A stretch of 64,000 nucleotides of DNA from Campylobacter coli LMG 9860 (lineage in GTDB: Bacteria > Campylobacterota > Campylobacteria > Campylobacterales > Campylobacteraceae). Under the pieces are notes generated by a model, which searched no databases, had not been told where the DNA came from, and saw only the letters and a program-made list of their open reading frames with translations. Position 1 is the first letter of the stretch; the number at the start of each line of letters is the position of its first letter. The translations under genes were made by a program, and so were the position numbers. The DNA lies in assembly GCF_000254135.1 (NCBI RefSeq), contig NZ_AINS01000003.1, positions 1-64,000 of the forward strand, in the 5' to 3' direction. Below are positions 1 to 9,134 of the stretch, one piece after another.

Positions 1-1197
1 TCTTGTGATGATGTAGAATTAAATATCAAAAGGGGAAGTAAATTAGAATTTAGATTGACTTATGATGATAGTAAAGAAATAGAAGCTATTGTTTGTATTA
101 TTCCAGGCGGTGCTGAAGATATGAATAACTATATTTATGTCGATGATTACTTGGCTAGAAATTATAATGTTGCTATTATTAATATTAACTATCATTGCAT
201 AGGAAATAGACCTCATTTGGGTTCTAGTTTTTATTTAGATGATATAGATAAAATTATTTTGGATACTAGCTTAAAAACTATCAATTTAAACCATATAAAT
301 GTTTTTGATATAAATTCTTATGAAAATCTAAATAATGCTTTTATAAGAATAGATCAAGAAATTCAAAAATTAAAATTAAATCAAAAACTAAATCAAAACT
401 ATAAATTAAGAACGCATGTAAGCTTTTTACCATCTAAAAATGAATATCAAAATTTTGGCATAATGCAAGCTATGGATATTTTAAATGCTATTTTTTATAT
501 AAAAGAAAATTCTCCATTTAAACTAATGGGGGGGGGTATTAGAACGATTTTGTTTGGAAATTCATATGGCGGATATTTAGCAAATTTATGTGCAAAAATA
601 GCTCCTTGGAGTATTGATTTTATATTAGATAATTCTTCTTTTGTTAATTTGTTTGGAAATATTTTTAGACTTATAGGTTTTGGAAAAGAAATCGATTTTA
701 CTAGATATCATGGAACATATGATGATACTTTATTTAAAAATATATTTTTATATTTAAGTGATAAAACTTATTGGAATAATAATAAATTTTCAAAAAAATA
801 TTTTTCAAATGCTAGAAAAATCATAAGAGAACCATTAAACAAAGAACATCTAATAATACAAAGCTTATACCCAAATCCAAAATATATTTTATATCATAGT
901 ATTTTTGATGAAAGATCTCCTTTTGAAAATAAGGAAAATTTTGTACATATTTTAAAAGAATTAAATTTTAAAGTAGAATTTTTCGCTGTTTCACAAGTTG
1001 ATAATAAGTTTATTAAAAATTTAAATCATGGAATGGGATTGAGCACAAAATTATTTTTTAAAAAACATTTATTGCAAATATTAAAAGAACCTTTGCAAGA
1101 TAAAATTTGCAAGAAGGAAGTCTCATATAAATGTGATGAGCTAGTGTATACTTTCAAAGAAGAAAATCATCAAATTATTTTAAATATAACAAATTGA
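1..1197 (+). CDS. DUF2920 (Cj0617/Cj0618 family) alpha/beta-hydrolase-like protein, 5' end outside window
   Basis: The reading frame is open from base 1, so the true start lies upstream; the TTG at 55 is only the first possible start inside the window. The fold looks like an alpha/beta hydrolase: a nucleophile elbow GNSYGG (bases about 559-576), a later acidic stretch HSIFDERSPF and a final NLNHGMG that could supply Asp and His. This matches the Campylobacter DUF2920 family (the 617 family), whose substrate is unknown. A G9 tract at 528-536 lies in frame just before the nucleophile elbow, so this copy is ON. Family assignment is confident; enzymatic function is inferred. Confidence 0.8.
   Translation, partial: SCDDVELNIKRGSKLEFRLTYDDSKEIEAIVCIIPGGAEDMNNYIYVDDYLARNYNVAIININYHCIGNRPHLGSSFYLDDIDKIILDTSLKTINLNHINVFDINSYENLNNAFIRIDQEIQKLKLNQKLNQNYKLRTHVSFLPSKNEYQNFGIMQAMDILNAIFYIKENSPFKLMGGGIRTILFGNSYGGYLANLCAKIAPWSIDFILDNSSFVNLFGNIFRLIGFGKEIDFTRYHGTYDDTLFKNIFLYLSDKTYWNNNKFSKKYFSNARKIIREPLNKEHLIIQSLYPNPKYILYHSIFDERSPFENKENFVHILKELNFKVEFFAVSQVDNKFIKNLNHGMGLSTKLFFKKHLLQILKEPLQDKICKKEVSYKCDELVYTFKEENHQIILNITN
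528..536 (+). repeat. G9 homopolymer, phase-variation tract (ON)
   Basis: Nine consecutive G residues encode Met-Gly-Gly-Gly within the DUF2920 gene. Tracts of this length are the classic slipped-strand contingency loci of C. jejuni. With nine G the frame continues to the stop at 1197; eight or ten would truncate the protein before the putative catalytic serine. Confidence 0.85.
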
Positions 1198-1286
1198 ATA
1201 TATTAAATATTTATATTTAAAAAAGTAATTTTTAAGTAGAATTGTTTTTTAAAAGAAATATTTAAAAAAAGAGATAAGATAATATC

Positions 1287-2603
1287 ATGGCAAAAAAACA
1301 ACTCTCCTTAACAAGACTTAGTTTTCCTATATTTTGGGATTTGCTTTCTAAGTATTTAACTGTGATTATCAATACCGCTATGGTGTCGCATTATTCTAAT
1401 TTTCTTGTTGGTGCTATGGGCGCTGGAAATCAAATTTTAGATCTTTTTATCACTATTTTTTCATTTTTAAGTGTGGGTTGTAGTGTGCTGATCGCACAAG
1501 CAATTGGTGCAAAAGATCATGTTTTAGCAAGAAAAGTGATTCATCAAAGTTTGTTCTTAAATGCACTTTTAGGCTTTGTATGCGGTGTGCTTATTTTATG
1601 GCATGGGGAGTATTTGCTTTATCTTTTAAAAATTCCACAAGAATTGCTCAAAGATAGCGAAATTTACTTACATATGCTTGCAATTTGTTTGTTTTTTGAT
1701 GCCATAGGTATTGTTTTAGCTGCTATTGTAAGGGTTTATAATATGGCTTATTGGGTCATGTTTATAGGTTTTTTGATGGATATAGTGGTGATTTGTGGAA
1801 ATTATTATGTTTTGCATTATACAAAATCAGAACTTTTTGGAGTAGGGCTTAGCAATATTTTTGCGCGTATTGTTGCTATAGTGGCTTTACTTGTGATACT
1901 TTTTTACAAGCTTAAAATTCATCTTAAAATCAAAGAAATGATAAAACTTGAAAAAGAGGTATTAAAAAAGGTTTTAAATATAGGTGGATTTTCAGCAGGG
2001 GAAAATCTTTTGTGGATAGTTCAATACACTATAGCCTTTGCTTTTGTAGCAAGCTTAGGTGAGGCGAGTTTGAGTGTGCAAACGATTTATTTTCAAATTT
2101 CAATGCTTATTATGCTTATAGGACAAGCTATAAGCATAGCTAATGAAATCATAATAGGTAAATTAGTCGGTGCTAGATATGAAAATATCGCTTATAAACA
2201 TACTTGGCGTGCTTTATATTTTAGTGTAATAGCGAGTGCTTTAGTGGCGTTTTTAAACTATCTTTGTCAAGATTTTACTATGCAAATTTTAGGACTTAAA
2301 GAAGAGCTAAAAAATTTAATGATACCTTTATTTGCTCTTTCAATCTTTCTTGAAATTTCACGAACTTTTAATATAGTTATGGTAAATTCCTTGCGCGCAA
2401 GTGGCGATGCTAAGTTTCCATTTTTTAGCGGACTTGTTTTTATGATGGGGGTATCTTTGCCTGTGGGTTATGTGCTTTGTTTTCATTTTAATCTTGGAAT
2501 TTTAGGGGTTTGGATAGGATTTTGTGCGGATGAGTTTTTGCGTGGAATGGTAAATTCATACAGATGGAAAAGCAAAAAATGGCAAGGCAAAGCTCTAGTT
2601 TAA
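1287..2603 (+). CDS. MATE-family multidrug/sodium antiporter
   Basis: Inner-membrane exporter of 438 residues, typical MATE length, with about 12 hydrophobic segments in two homologous halves. The N-terminal part reads LTRLSFPIFWDLLSKYLTV and continues with a MATE-like first repeat. The family exchanges cationic drugs for Na+ or H+; the substrate here is unknown. The ATG at 1287 follows an AGAGATAAG stretch that may serve as ribosome site. The 3' end overlaps the next gene by 40 bases, so the two are probably co-transcribed. The order fits the C. jejuni Cj0619 position. Confidence 0.85.
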   Translation: MAKKQLSLTRLSFPIFWDLLSKYLTVIINTAMVSHYSNFLVGAMGAGNQILDLFITIFSFLSVGCSVLIAQAIGAKDHVLARKVIHQSLFLNALLGFVCGVLILWHGEYLLYLLKIPQELLKDSEIYLHMLAICLFFDAIGIVLAAIVRVYNMAYWVMFIGFLMDIVVICGNYYVLHYTKSELFGVGLSNIFARIVAIVALLVILFYKLKIHLKIKEMIKLEKEVLKKVLNIGGFSAGENLLWIVQYTIAFAFVASLGEASLSVQTIYFQISMLIMLIGQAISIANEIIIGKLVGARYENIAYKHTWRALYFSVIASALVAFLNYLCQDFTMQILGLKEELKNLMIPLFALSIFLEISRTFNIVMVNSLRASGDAKFPFFSGLVFMMGVSLPVGYVLCFHFNLGILGVWIGFCADEFLRGMVNSYRWKSKKWQGKALV

Positions 2604-3226
2604 AATCATTTATTTATAAAGATGAGTGCTATTTTTATTCTAAAAAACGCATAAAAACTTTAAGATTAAGGCTCAATGAAAGGGGTGAATTTGTTCTTAG
2701 CATTCCTTATTTTTGCACCTTTAAAAGTGTTTATGAGTTTTTAGATAAATCAAGTTCTTGGATGAATGAGGCAAAAAAAAGATTTGAAAAAAAAGCCTTA
2801 AAGGATGATGAGTTAATTTTTTTAGCTAAAAAATATAAAATTATTTTTGATGAAAATGTCAAAAAAGCTTATTTTGATAAAGATAAAATAATTTGTCAAA
2901 ATAAAGCAAAATTAGATTTATTTTTAAGACAAAATGCTAAAAAGATTTTTACTTTTTATCTTAAAAAATGGAGTAAAAAAACAGGTTTATTTTACATGCA
3001 TTTAAGCATTAAAAATATGAAAACGCGTTGGGGTTCATGTAATCACAATAAAGCTTATGTTAATTTAAATTTAAAACTCATTCAAAAGAGTTTAAATGCT
3101 ATTGAATATGTGGTTTTGCATGAAATATGCCACTTAAAATTCCCCAATCACAGCAAAGAATTTTACGATTTTATTGAGTATTTTATGAGTGATTTTAGGC
3201 AAAGAGAGAAAGAATTTTTAAGTTAA
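2564..3226 (+). CDS. YgjP-like metallopeptidase (M48/DUF45)
   Basis: Protein of 220 residues in the YgjP family of zinc metalloproteases. The zinc motif HEICH is at about residues 186-190, with a third ligand candidate His196 in FPNHS. A TRWGSC motif near residue 143 is typical of the family. No signal peptide is visible, so it is probably cytoplasmic. It begins inside the end of the MATE gene; another ATG at 2579 is an equally possible start. Natural substrate is unknown. Confidence 0.8.
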   Translation: MEKQKMARQSSSLKSFIYKDECYFYSKKRIKTLRLRLNERGEFVLSIPYFCTFKSVYEFLDKSSSWMNEAKKRFEKKALKDDELIFLAKKYKIIFDENVKKAYFDKDKIICQNKAKLDLFLRQNAKKIFTFYLKKWSKKTGLFYMHLSIKNMKTRWGSCNHNKAYVNLNLKLIQKSLNAIEYVVLHEICHLKFPNHSKEFYDFIEYFMSDFRQREKEFLS

Positions 3227-3267
3227 AAATGTTATATTTATAGTTTATTTTTCAAAAAAGGCATAAT

Positions 3268-4788
3268 ATGACTTTGGATTTTGATTTTATTTATAATGCG
3301 GATAATGATATTTTTGAATATTTATTGCGTTTTTATGCGAAAAATTACAATTATATCCTTAGTAAAGAAGAAAATACTTATCATTTTTCTATCGATGCAG
3401 ATGAAGAAAATTTAAAGACTTTTTGTGATTCTTTGAATTTCATGAGTTATAGCGTTTTTTTGAAAAAATTTGATGTAAAAGCGGGGCAGGGTTTTAGCCC
3501 TTGTATACCAGAAGATAAAGAATTTTCGAAATTTTCTTATATTACGCATTTAAATTCTAATGCTTATCAAGAAAAAAAACTTTTAAACAAAAATGAATGG
3601 GGTGTGTTTTGTGAGTGTGAATTTTCAAGCAATTTATCAGAATTTGAAAAAATCAATGAAGAAAATTTCAATACTTTTTTAAATCTTGCTTTTGATTTGT
3701 TAAGTCAAGAAAAAAAGATTTATTTAAAAGATAAAAATGGCATTTATGAATTTTCTTTGTTTAAGAACGAATTTATAGGAGATTTTTTACTTCCTTGTGA
3801 TATTAAAGCTATAAATTCAGTTTTTGTTTGTTCAAATGAAAATTTAAAACTTCTTGCAAGTTTGGAAAAACCTTTGATGAAGCTAAGGCTTAATGCTATG
3901 TTTAGAAAAAATCACAATCTTGATTTTAATGATTTTAAAATCAGACTTGCTAGGGATTTGTTTTGTTTTGCTTTAGGTTTAAAACTTTTTGAAAATGAAT
4001 ATAAATTTTTAAGCGTAAAAAAGATAGAAGAATATCAAAAAGATTTTTATATCAGTGCTTTAGATGAGCAAGTGGTGGTTTTGGAAGGCTTTGAATTTAT
4101 CAATGCTAAGGCAAGAGAGCTTATTTTTTCTAAAGAAGATAAAAATATGGCGAGAATTTCTTATCTTATAAGCCGTTATAAAGAAAAGGCTTTTATTTTA
4201 GAGCTAAGTAAAGATGATGAAGATATTTTGCTTATCAACAAAGAGCTTAATTTGCTTAAACTTTGCTTACCAAAACACAGCAAAGAGCTTTATGAAGAGA
4301 TCAAAAAAGATGAAATTGGTGCAAGGCTTTTAGAAAATTTTAGCAAGGAATTTCCTCTTTTAGATGAAAATTTTGAGCTTCAAAACAATTTTTATTCCTT
4401 GTTTGGCTTAGTAGGAAGAGTGCTAAATTTGGGTAAAAATTTACAAGAGAGTGCTAGCGAGCTTTTAAAAATCGCTGATGAGTCAAAAATGCCTCGTGGA
4501 GTAAAGATTGATTATCGTTTGAAAGAAGATAAAAGTTTTGATTATACAAGAACTTTAAGATCTGCTATGAGTTTTATGTTAGCAGGTGTAGATAGTGCTA
4601 ATATCGCTTATGGAGCGGTTGAGAGTTTGGCTTATTTCTTGCGTGATACTTATGATGAATTAAGAGAGAAAAAGCAAAGTGACTTAGCGCTTATAAGTGG
4701 CTCTTTGTTTGAACATAAATCTTTACTTAAAAATACTTTAAAACATCTTAAAAATTGTCAGTTAAGCGATGTGCCACTTAGGATATAA
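3268..4788 (+). CDS. Uncharacterised protein with a HypF C-terminus-like end, upstream of hypF
   Basis: A 506-residue protein at the Cj0621 position, usually annotated as hypothetical. Its last 130 residues can be laid by eye against the C-terminal Kae1-like part of the neighbouring HypF: LFGLVGRVLNL against AFGSIVFNL, and ALISGSLFEHKSLL against VLLSGGVFQNKTLL, with similar spacing. The N-terminal 370 residues show no motif I recognise. The gene overlaps hypF by 20 bases and is preceded by an AAAAAGG ribosome site. A role in hydrogenase maturation is inferred from context only. Confidence 0.7.
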   Translation: MTLDFDFIYNADNDIFEYLLRFYAKNYNYILSKEENTYHFSIDADEENLKTFCDSLNFMSYSVFLKKFDVKAGQGFSPCIPEDKEFSKFSYITHLNSNAYQEKKLLNKNEWGVFCECEFSSNLSEFEKINEENFNTFLNLAFDLLSQEKKIYLKDKNGIYEFSLFKNEFIGDFLLPCDIKAINSVFVCSNENLKLLASLEKPLMKLRLNAMFRKNHNLDFNDFKIRLARDLFCFALGLKLFENEYKFLSVKKIEEYQKDFYISALDEQVVVLEGFEFINAKARELIFSKEDKNMARISYLISRYKEKAFILELSKDDEDILLINKELNLLKLCLPKHSKELYEEIKKDEIGARLLENFSKEFPLLDENFELQNNFYSLFGLVGRVLNLGKNLQESASELLKIADESKMPRGVKIDYRLKEDKSFDYTRTLRSAMSFMLAGVDSANIAYGAVESLAYFLRDTYDELREKKQSDLALISGSLFEHKSLLKNTLKHLKNCQLSDVPLRI

Positions 4789-6958
4789 GATCAAAATTTC
4801 AGGTCTAGTTCAAGGGGTGGGTTTTCGCCCCTTAGTTTATGAACTAGCTTTGAAATCAAAGCTTTTTGGAGAGGTAAGAAATGATGGTTTTGGGGTAGAA
4901 ATTATTCTTGCTTGCACTCAAAAAGAATGTCAAAATTTCATAGAAAATTTAAAAAATCATCTCCCGCCTTTAGCAAGAATAGATCAGCTTATAATCACGC
5001 AAATTTCTATTTCAAACTATGAAAATTTTAGCATCACTCCTTCTTTAGAGAATACAAAAAGCACGCCTATGTTAAGTGATTTTGCACTTTGTAAAGAGTG
5101 TAAAAAAGAATTTTTTGATGAAAAAAATCCGCGTTTTTTATATCCTTTTATCACTTGTACGCATTGTGGGCCAAGATTTAGCATCATTAAAAATCTCCCT
5201 TATGATAGGTGCAATACCACAATGGAAGCATTGAAAATGTGTGAGTTTTGTAAAAGTGAGTATGAAGATCCTAAAAATAGGCGTTTTCATGCCCAGCCTA
5301 TAAGTTGCCCTCAGTGTAAAATCGATGTTTTTTTAAAAAATAAAAAGGGTGAAATTCTAGCTCAAGATGATGAAGCTTTTAAGACCTGTGCTAAGCTTTT
5401 AAAGCAAGGAAAAATTTTAGCTATCAAAGGCATGGGGGGATTTCATTTGATGTGCGATGCCTTTAATCTTGAAGCTATAAAGGAGCTAAGACTTAGAAAA
5501 AACCGCCCCAAAAAACCCTTTGCCTTAATGTGTAGAGATATGAGCGATGCTAAAGAGCTTTGTTTTGTGGATGAAGAGGAAGAAAAACTGCTTGGTTCTA
5601 TTTTAGCTCCTATCGTGATTTTAAAAGCTAAAAAAGCCTTTTCTTTAATCGCTCCTGATGTGGATAAACTCGGCATTATGTTAGCCTATACTCCACTGCA
5701 TCTTTTACTTTTTAGATATTTTGATGGGGTTTTAGTAGCAACAAGTGCAAATTTAAGTGGTGAAAGTATTATTAAAGATGAGGATAATTTGCTTAAAAAG
5801 CTTGGCAATGTTTTTGATTTTTATCTAGACTATGCAAGAGAAATTCACAATCCAAGCGATGATAGCATTGCTCAAGTTGTAAATGGAAAAACTATGTTTT
5901 TACGCACTTCAAGAGGTTTAAATCCGACTTATTTGGAAATTAAAAGCGATAAAAAAGGAGTTTTTTTAGCTTTGGGTGCGGAACTTAAAAATGAATTTGT
6001 GATTTTTTATGAAAATAAACTTTTAATTTCTCCTTATATAGGGGATTTGAAAAGTCTTGATGTGCATGAGAGATTTTTTAAACTTTTAGAATTTTTTAAA
6101 CAAAATTATGATTTGAAATTTGATGCGATTTTGTGCGATAAACACCCGCATTTTAGCTATGCAAAAGAATTTGAAGAAAGGATTAAAATTTCTCATCATT
6201 ATGCGCATTTTTGTGCGGCTTATTTTGAATACGAAGAAAATTTTGCAAAAGATGAAAAGGCTTTAGCTTTTATTTGTGATGGAACAGGTTATGGCGAAGA
6301 TGGCAAAATTTGGGGTGGAGAAGTTTTTGTAGGAAATTTAAAAGAATATGAAAGAATTGCACATTTTGAAAATTTCACTCTTATAAATAGTGATATTAAA
6401 AATATACAAAATTTGGCTCTAAGTCTTATTTTTCATTATGATTTAGAAGATAAGGCTAAGGAGTTTTTAGCAAAAATTCCAAAAATCAAACTTGAAAATC
6501 TTAAAAAAATTTATTCTCAATCTAACTTACAAACAAGCTCTTTAGGACGCATTATCGATGCTTTTGGAAGTATTGTTTTTAACTTAGAAAAAAGTTCTTA
6601 TGAAGCCCAAGTTGGCTTAATGTGTGAAGCTTTTTATGATAAAAATCTTGATTTTTCTTATAAGCTTTTTATAGAAAAAGGGCAGGCTAATTTTAAAAAT
6701 TTAATCCTAGGGGCTTTACAAGATGAAAAAACTAAGGCAATTACAGGTATGTTTAATGCCTTAGCAAATTTTATCATAGATTTTAGCAAAGATTATGATT
6801 TAAAAGTGCTTTTAAGTGGAGGAGTTTTTCAAAACAAAACCTTGCTTGAAATTTTAAAAGCTAAAAATTTTGATTTTTTTGTACCTTTAAAATATCCTTG
6901 CAATGATAGCTCCATAGCCTTAGGACAAATGGTACATTTTTTAAATTTAGAAAAATAA
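4769..6958 (+). CDS. hypF: Carbamoyltransferase HypF (NiFe-hydrogenase maturation)
   Basis: HypF uses carbamoyl phosphate and ATP to make the carbamoyl group that HypE turns into the cyanide ligand of the NiFe site. All domains are visible in the 729 residues: acylphosphatase-like start (SGLVQGVGFRPLVYEL), two zinc fingers with paired CxxC motifs (residues about 108-185), a YrdC-like domain (KGMGGFHLMCDA, RPKKPFALMC, SANLSGE) and the Kae1-like domain (HHYAHFCAAYFE, DGTGYGEDGKIWGGE, LLSGGVFQN). The ATG at 4769 lies inside the preceding gene, suggesting translational coupling. Confidence 0.95.
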   Translation: MCHLGYKIKISGLVQGVGFRPLVYELALKSKLFGEVRNDGFGVEIILACTQKECQNFIENLKNHLPPLARIDQLIITQISISNYENFSITPSLENTKSTPMLSDFALCKECKKEFFDEKNPRFLYPFITCTHCGPRFSIIKNLPYDRCNTTMEALKMCEFCKSEYEDPKNRRFHAQPISCPQCKIDVFLKNKKGEILAQDDEAFKTCAKLLKQGKILAIKGMGGFHLMCDAFNLEAIKELRLRKNRPKKPFALMCRDMSDAKELCFVDEEEEKLLGSILAPIVILKAKKAFSLIAPDVDKLGIMLAYTPLHLLLFRYFDGVLVATSANLSGESIIKDEDNLLKKLGNVFDFYLDYAREIHNPSDDSIAQVVNGKTMFLRTSRGLNPTYLEIKSDKKGVFLALGAELKNEFVIFYENKLLISPYIGDLKSLDVHERFFKLLEFFKQNYDLKFDAILCDKHPHFSYAKEFEERIKISHHYAHFCAAYFEYEENFAKDEKALAFICDGTGYGEDGKIWGGEVFVGNLKEYERIAHFENFTLINSDIKNIQNLALSLIFHYDLEDKAKEFLAKIPKIKLENLKKIYSQSNLQTSSLGRIIDAFGSIVFNLEKSSYEAQVGLMCEAFYDKNLDFSYKLFIEKGQANFKNLILGALQDEKTKAITGMFNALANFIIDFSKDYDLKVLLSGGVFQNKTLLEILKAKNFDFFVPLKYPCNDSSIALGQMVHFLNLEK

Positions 6959-7002
6959 AGCAAATATTCTAAAAACTCATAATTTTTTAATGCTTTTAAG
7001 GT

Positions 7003-7030
7003 TAAAATGAAACAAAAAATATAAAGGAAA
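7003..7030 (+). promoter_or_regulatory. Putative promoter -10 and ribosome site of hypB
   Basis: TAAAAT at 7003-7008 fits a Campylobacter -10 element in the 76-base gap after hypF, and AAGGAAA at 7024-7030 is a good ribosome site before the ATG at 7035. It suggests hypBCDEA can start separately from hypF. Confidence 0.5.
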
Positions 7031-7034
7031 GAAA

Positions 7035-7778
7035 ATGTGTAAAGATTGCGGCTGTTCTATAAATTCAAGCCATACGCATGATCATCATCATGATCACCAC
7101 CATGAAAATCCAAGCTTAAAAGAAAGTAAAACCATAGAAGTGATTTCTAAAATTTTAAGCAAAAATGATGAAGAAGCTAAGCACAATAGGGCACATTTTA
7201 ATGAAGCCAACACGCTTTGTATCAATTTAATGAGTTCTCCAGGTAGTGGAAAAACTACGCTTTTAGAAAGCACGATCAAGGCTTTGAAAAATGAGCTTAA
7301 AATCGCTGTGATTGAAGGGGATTTGGAAACCAATAATGACGCTATAAGAGTAAAAAATGCTGGAGCTTTGGCGTATCAAATCACTACAGGACAAAGCTGT
7401 CATTTGGACGCTTTTATGGTGCATGAGGCTTTGCATCATTTAGCCATTGATGATGTGGATTTGCTTTTTATAGAAAATGTTGGAAATTTAGTCTGTCCTG
7501 CAAGTTATGATTTAGGAGAGCATTTAAATGTGGTTTTGCTTTCTGTTACCGAAGGAAGCGATAAACCGCAAAAATATCCTGTGATGTTTAAAAAGGCTGA
7601 TATAGTTTTAATCACAAAGGCAGATTTAGCTCATCATTTTGATTTTGATGTTAAAGAGGCGACTAGGTTGATTAAAGAATTAAATCCTAGAGCAGATATT
7701 ATCACCCTTGATGCAAAAAATGGCACCAATATGGAGCTTTGGTATAAGGTGCTTAAACTTAAAAAGGAGCTTTTTTAA
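7035..7778 (+). CDS. hypB: Hydrogenase nickel incorporation GTPase HypB
   Basis: SIMIBI-class GTPase that delivers nickel to the hydrogenase large subunit together with HypA. The N-terminus holds the high-affinity metal motif MCKDCGC followed by a His/Asp-rich stretch (THDHHHDHHHE, residues about 15-26) for nickel storage or binding. The P-loop SPGSGKTTLL and the G-domain motifs ENVGNLVCP and TKADL follow. It ends with TAATG, sharing one base with hypC. Confidence 0.95.
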   Translation: MCKDCGCSINSSHTHDHHHDHHHENPSLKESKTIEVISKILSKNDEEAKHNRAHFNEANTLCINLMSSPGSGKTTLLESTIKALKNELKIAVIEGDLETNNDAIRVKNAGALAYQITTGQSCHLDAFMVHEALHHLAIDDVDLLFIENVGNLVCPASYDLGEHLNVVLLSVTEGSDKPQKYPVMFKKADIVLITKADLAHHFDFDVKEATRLIKELNPRADIITLDAKNGTNMELWYKVLKLKKELF

Positions 7779-8059
7779 TGTGTTTGTCTATACCTTCTGA
7801 AATTTTAGAAATCGATGAGTTAAACAATGCTTTAGTACAAACTTTAGGTGTTAAAAGAAAAGTGAATTTGGATTTGATCGATGAGCCTTTGCAAAAGGGT
7901 GATTATGTTTTAATCCATGTAGGTGTTGCCATGGAAAAAATCGACAAAGAAGCCGCTTTAGAAAGTATAAAAACCTATCAAGAAATAGTAGAGAAGATGA
8001 ATAGCGGCGAGATCAAAAGCGATGAAGGGGATATGGGTTTAAATGAATTTCATCGATGA
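7778..8059 (+). CDS. hypC: Hydrogenase maturation chaperone HypC
   Basis: Small chaperone (93 residues) of the HypC/HupF family. It begins with the invariant MCLSIP; Cys2 carries the Fe(CN)2CO unit together with HypD. The LIHVGVAMEKID stretch is also typical. It shares one base with hypB and overlaps hypD by 17 bases, so translation is tightly coupled. Confidence 0.95.
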   Translation: MCLSIPSEILEIDELNNALVQTLGVKRKVNLDLIDEPLQKGDYVLIHVGVAMEKIDKEAALESIKTYQEIVEKMNSGEIKSDEGDMGLNEFHR

Positions 8060-9134
8060 ATTTAGAGATAAAGACAATATTTTAGCCTTAAAAAAGCTTA
8101 TAGAACAAGAACTTAAAAATCCTATTAATATCATGGAAATTTGCGGTGGGCATACGCATAGTATCATGAAATATGCTTTGCCTTCTATTTTGCCAAAGGA
8201 AATTAACTTTATCCATGGGCCAGGATGTCCTGTTTGTGTTATGCCAAGAGTTCGCATTGATACAGCTATTAAGCTAGCCTCCATGAAAGATACGATTTTT
8301 TGTACTTTAGGGGATCTTTTAAGGGTGCCTGGAAGTGAAATTTCTTTACTGGATTTAAGAGCTAAAGGGGCTGATGTTAGAGCGCTTTATTCTCCGCTTG
8401 AGGTTTTGGAAATTGCTAAGCAAAATTTAAACAAAAATATCATCTTTTTTGCTATAGGTTTTGAAACCACTACGCCTATGAGTGCTTTACTTCTTCAAAA
8501 GCTTATAGAAGAAAAAATAAATAATGTCTTTTTTCATATCAATCATATCACGGTTCCAGCACCTGTGGAAGCGATCATGAATGATGAAAATGTAAAAATC
8601 AATGCCTTTTTAGGCCCTTCTCATGTGAGTGTGATAACAGGTTATGGTATTTATGAGCCTTTAGCAGCAAAATTTAAAACCCCTATAGCGGTGAGTGGTT
8701 TTGAGCCAGTTGATATTTTAGAAAGTGTGTTAAATATCATAAAACAAAGCAATGAAGGCACTTTTAAAGTGTATAATCAATACAAAAGAGCCGTAAGCAA
8801 AGAAGGCAATGTTAAAGCACAAAATTTAGTAAAAAAATACTTTAGGGTGTGTGATTTTGAATTCCGTGGCTTAGGACTTATTAAAGATGGGGGCTTGGAG
8901 CTAAAAGAAGAATTTAGTGCTTATGATGCGAGTAAAAAATTTGATTGTACGGTGCAAAGTAAAAATGAAAGCAAAGCCTGTATTTGTGGGCAAATTTTAA
9001 GAGGTTTGGCCAAGCCTCATGATTGTAAAGTTTTTGGCAAGGCTTGTACGCCAAGAAGTCCTATAGGAAGTTGTATGGTTTCTGGCGAGGGTGCTTGTGC
9101 AGCGTATTATAAATACTCAAAGGTGAATGTATGA
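8043..9134 (+). CDS. hypD: Hydrogenase maturation iron-sulfur protein HypD
   Basis: HypD is the [4Fe-4S] scaffold on which the Fe(CN)2CO group is assembled with HypC. Family motifs are intact in 363 residues: EICGGHTHS near residue 35, HGPGCPVCVMPR near residue 60, GFETTTP in the middle and the C-terminal cysteine-rich block CTPRSPIGSCMVSGEGACAAYY. It starts inside hypC and ends in an ATGA overlap with hypE. Confidence 0.95.
   Translation: MNFIDEFRDKDNILALKKLIEQELKNPINIMEICGGHTHSIMKYALPSILPKEINFIHGPGCPVCVMPRVRIDTAIKLASMKDTIFCTLGDLLRVPGSEISLLDLRAKGADVRALYSPLEVLEIAKQNLNKNIIFFAIGFETTTPMSALLLQKLIEEKINNVFFHINHITVPAPVEAIMNDENVKINAFLGPSHVSVITGYGIYEPLAAKFKTPIAVSGFEPVDILESVLNIIKQSNEGTFKVYNQYKRAVSKEGNVKAQNLVKKYFRVCDFEFRGLGLIKDGGLELKEEFSAYDASKKFDCTVQSKNESKACICGQILRGLAKPHDCKVFGKACTPRSPIGSCMVSGEGACAAYYKYSKVNV

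Noticed and set aside
1203-1220. AT-only inverted repeat after the DUF2920 gene
   Set aside because: TTAAATAT and ATATTTAA pair, but there is no GC in the stem and no T run on the plus strand; expected by chance in such AT-rich DNA.
5434-5439. G6 run in hypF
   Set aside because: Too short for the phase-variation tracts of Campylobacter, which are usually eight or more; encodes conserved glycines.
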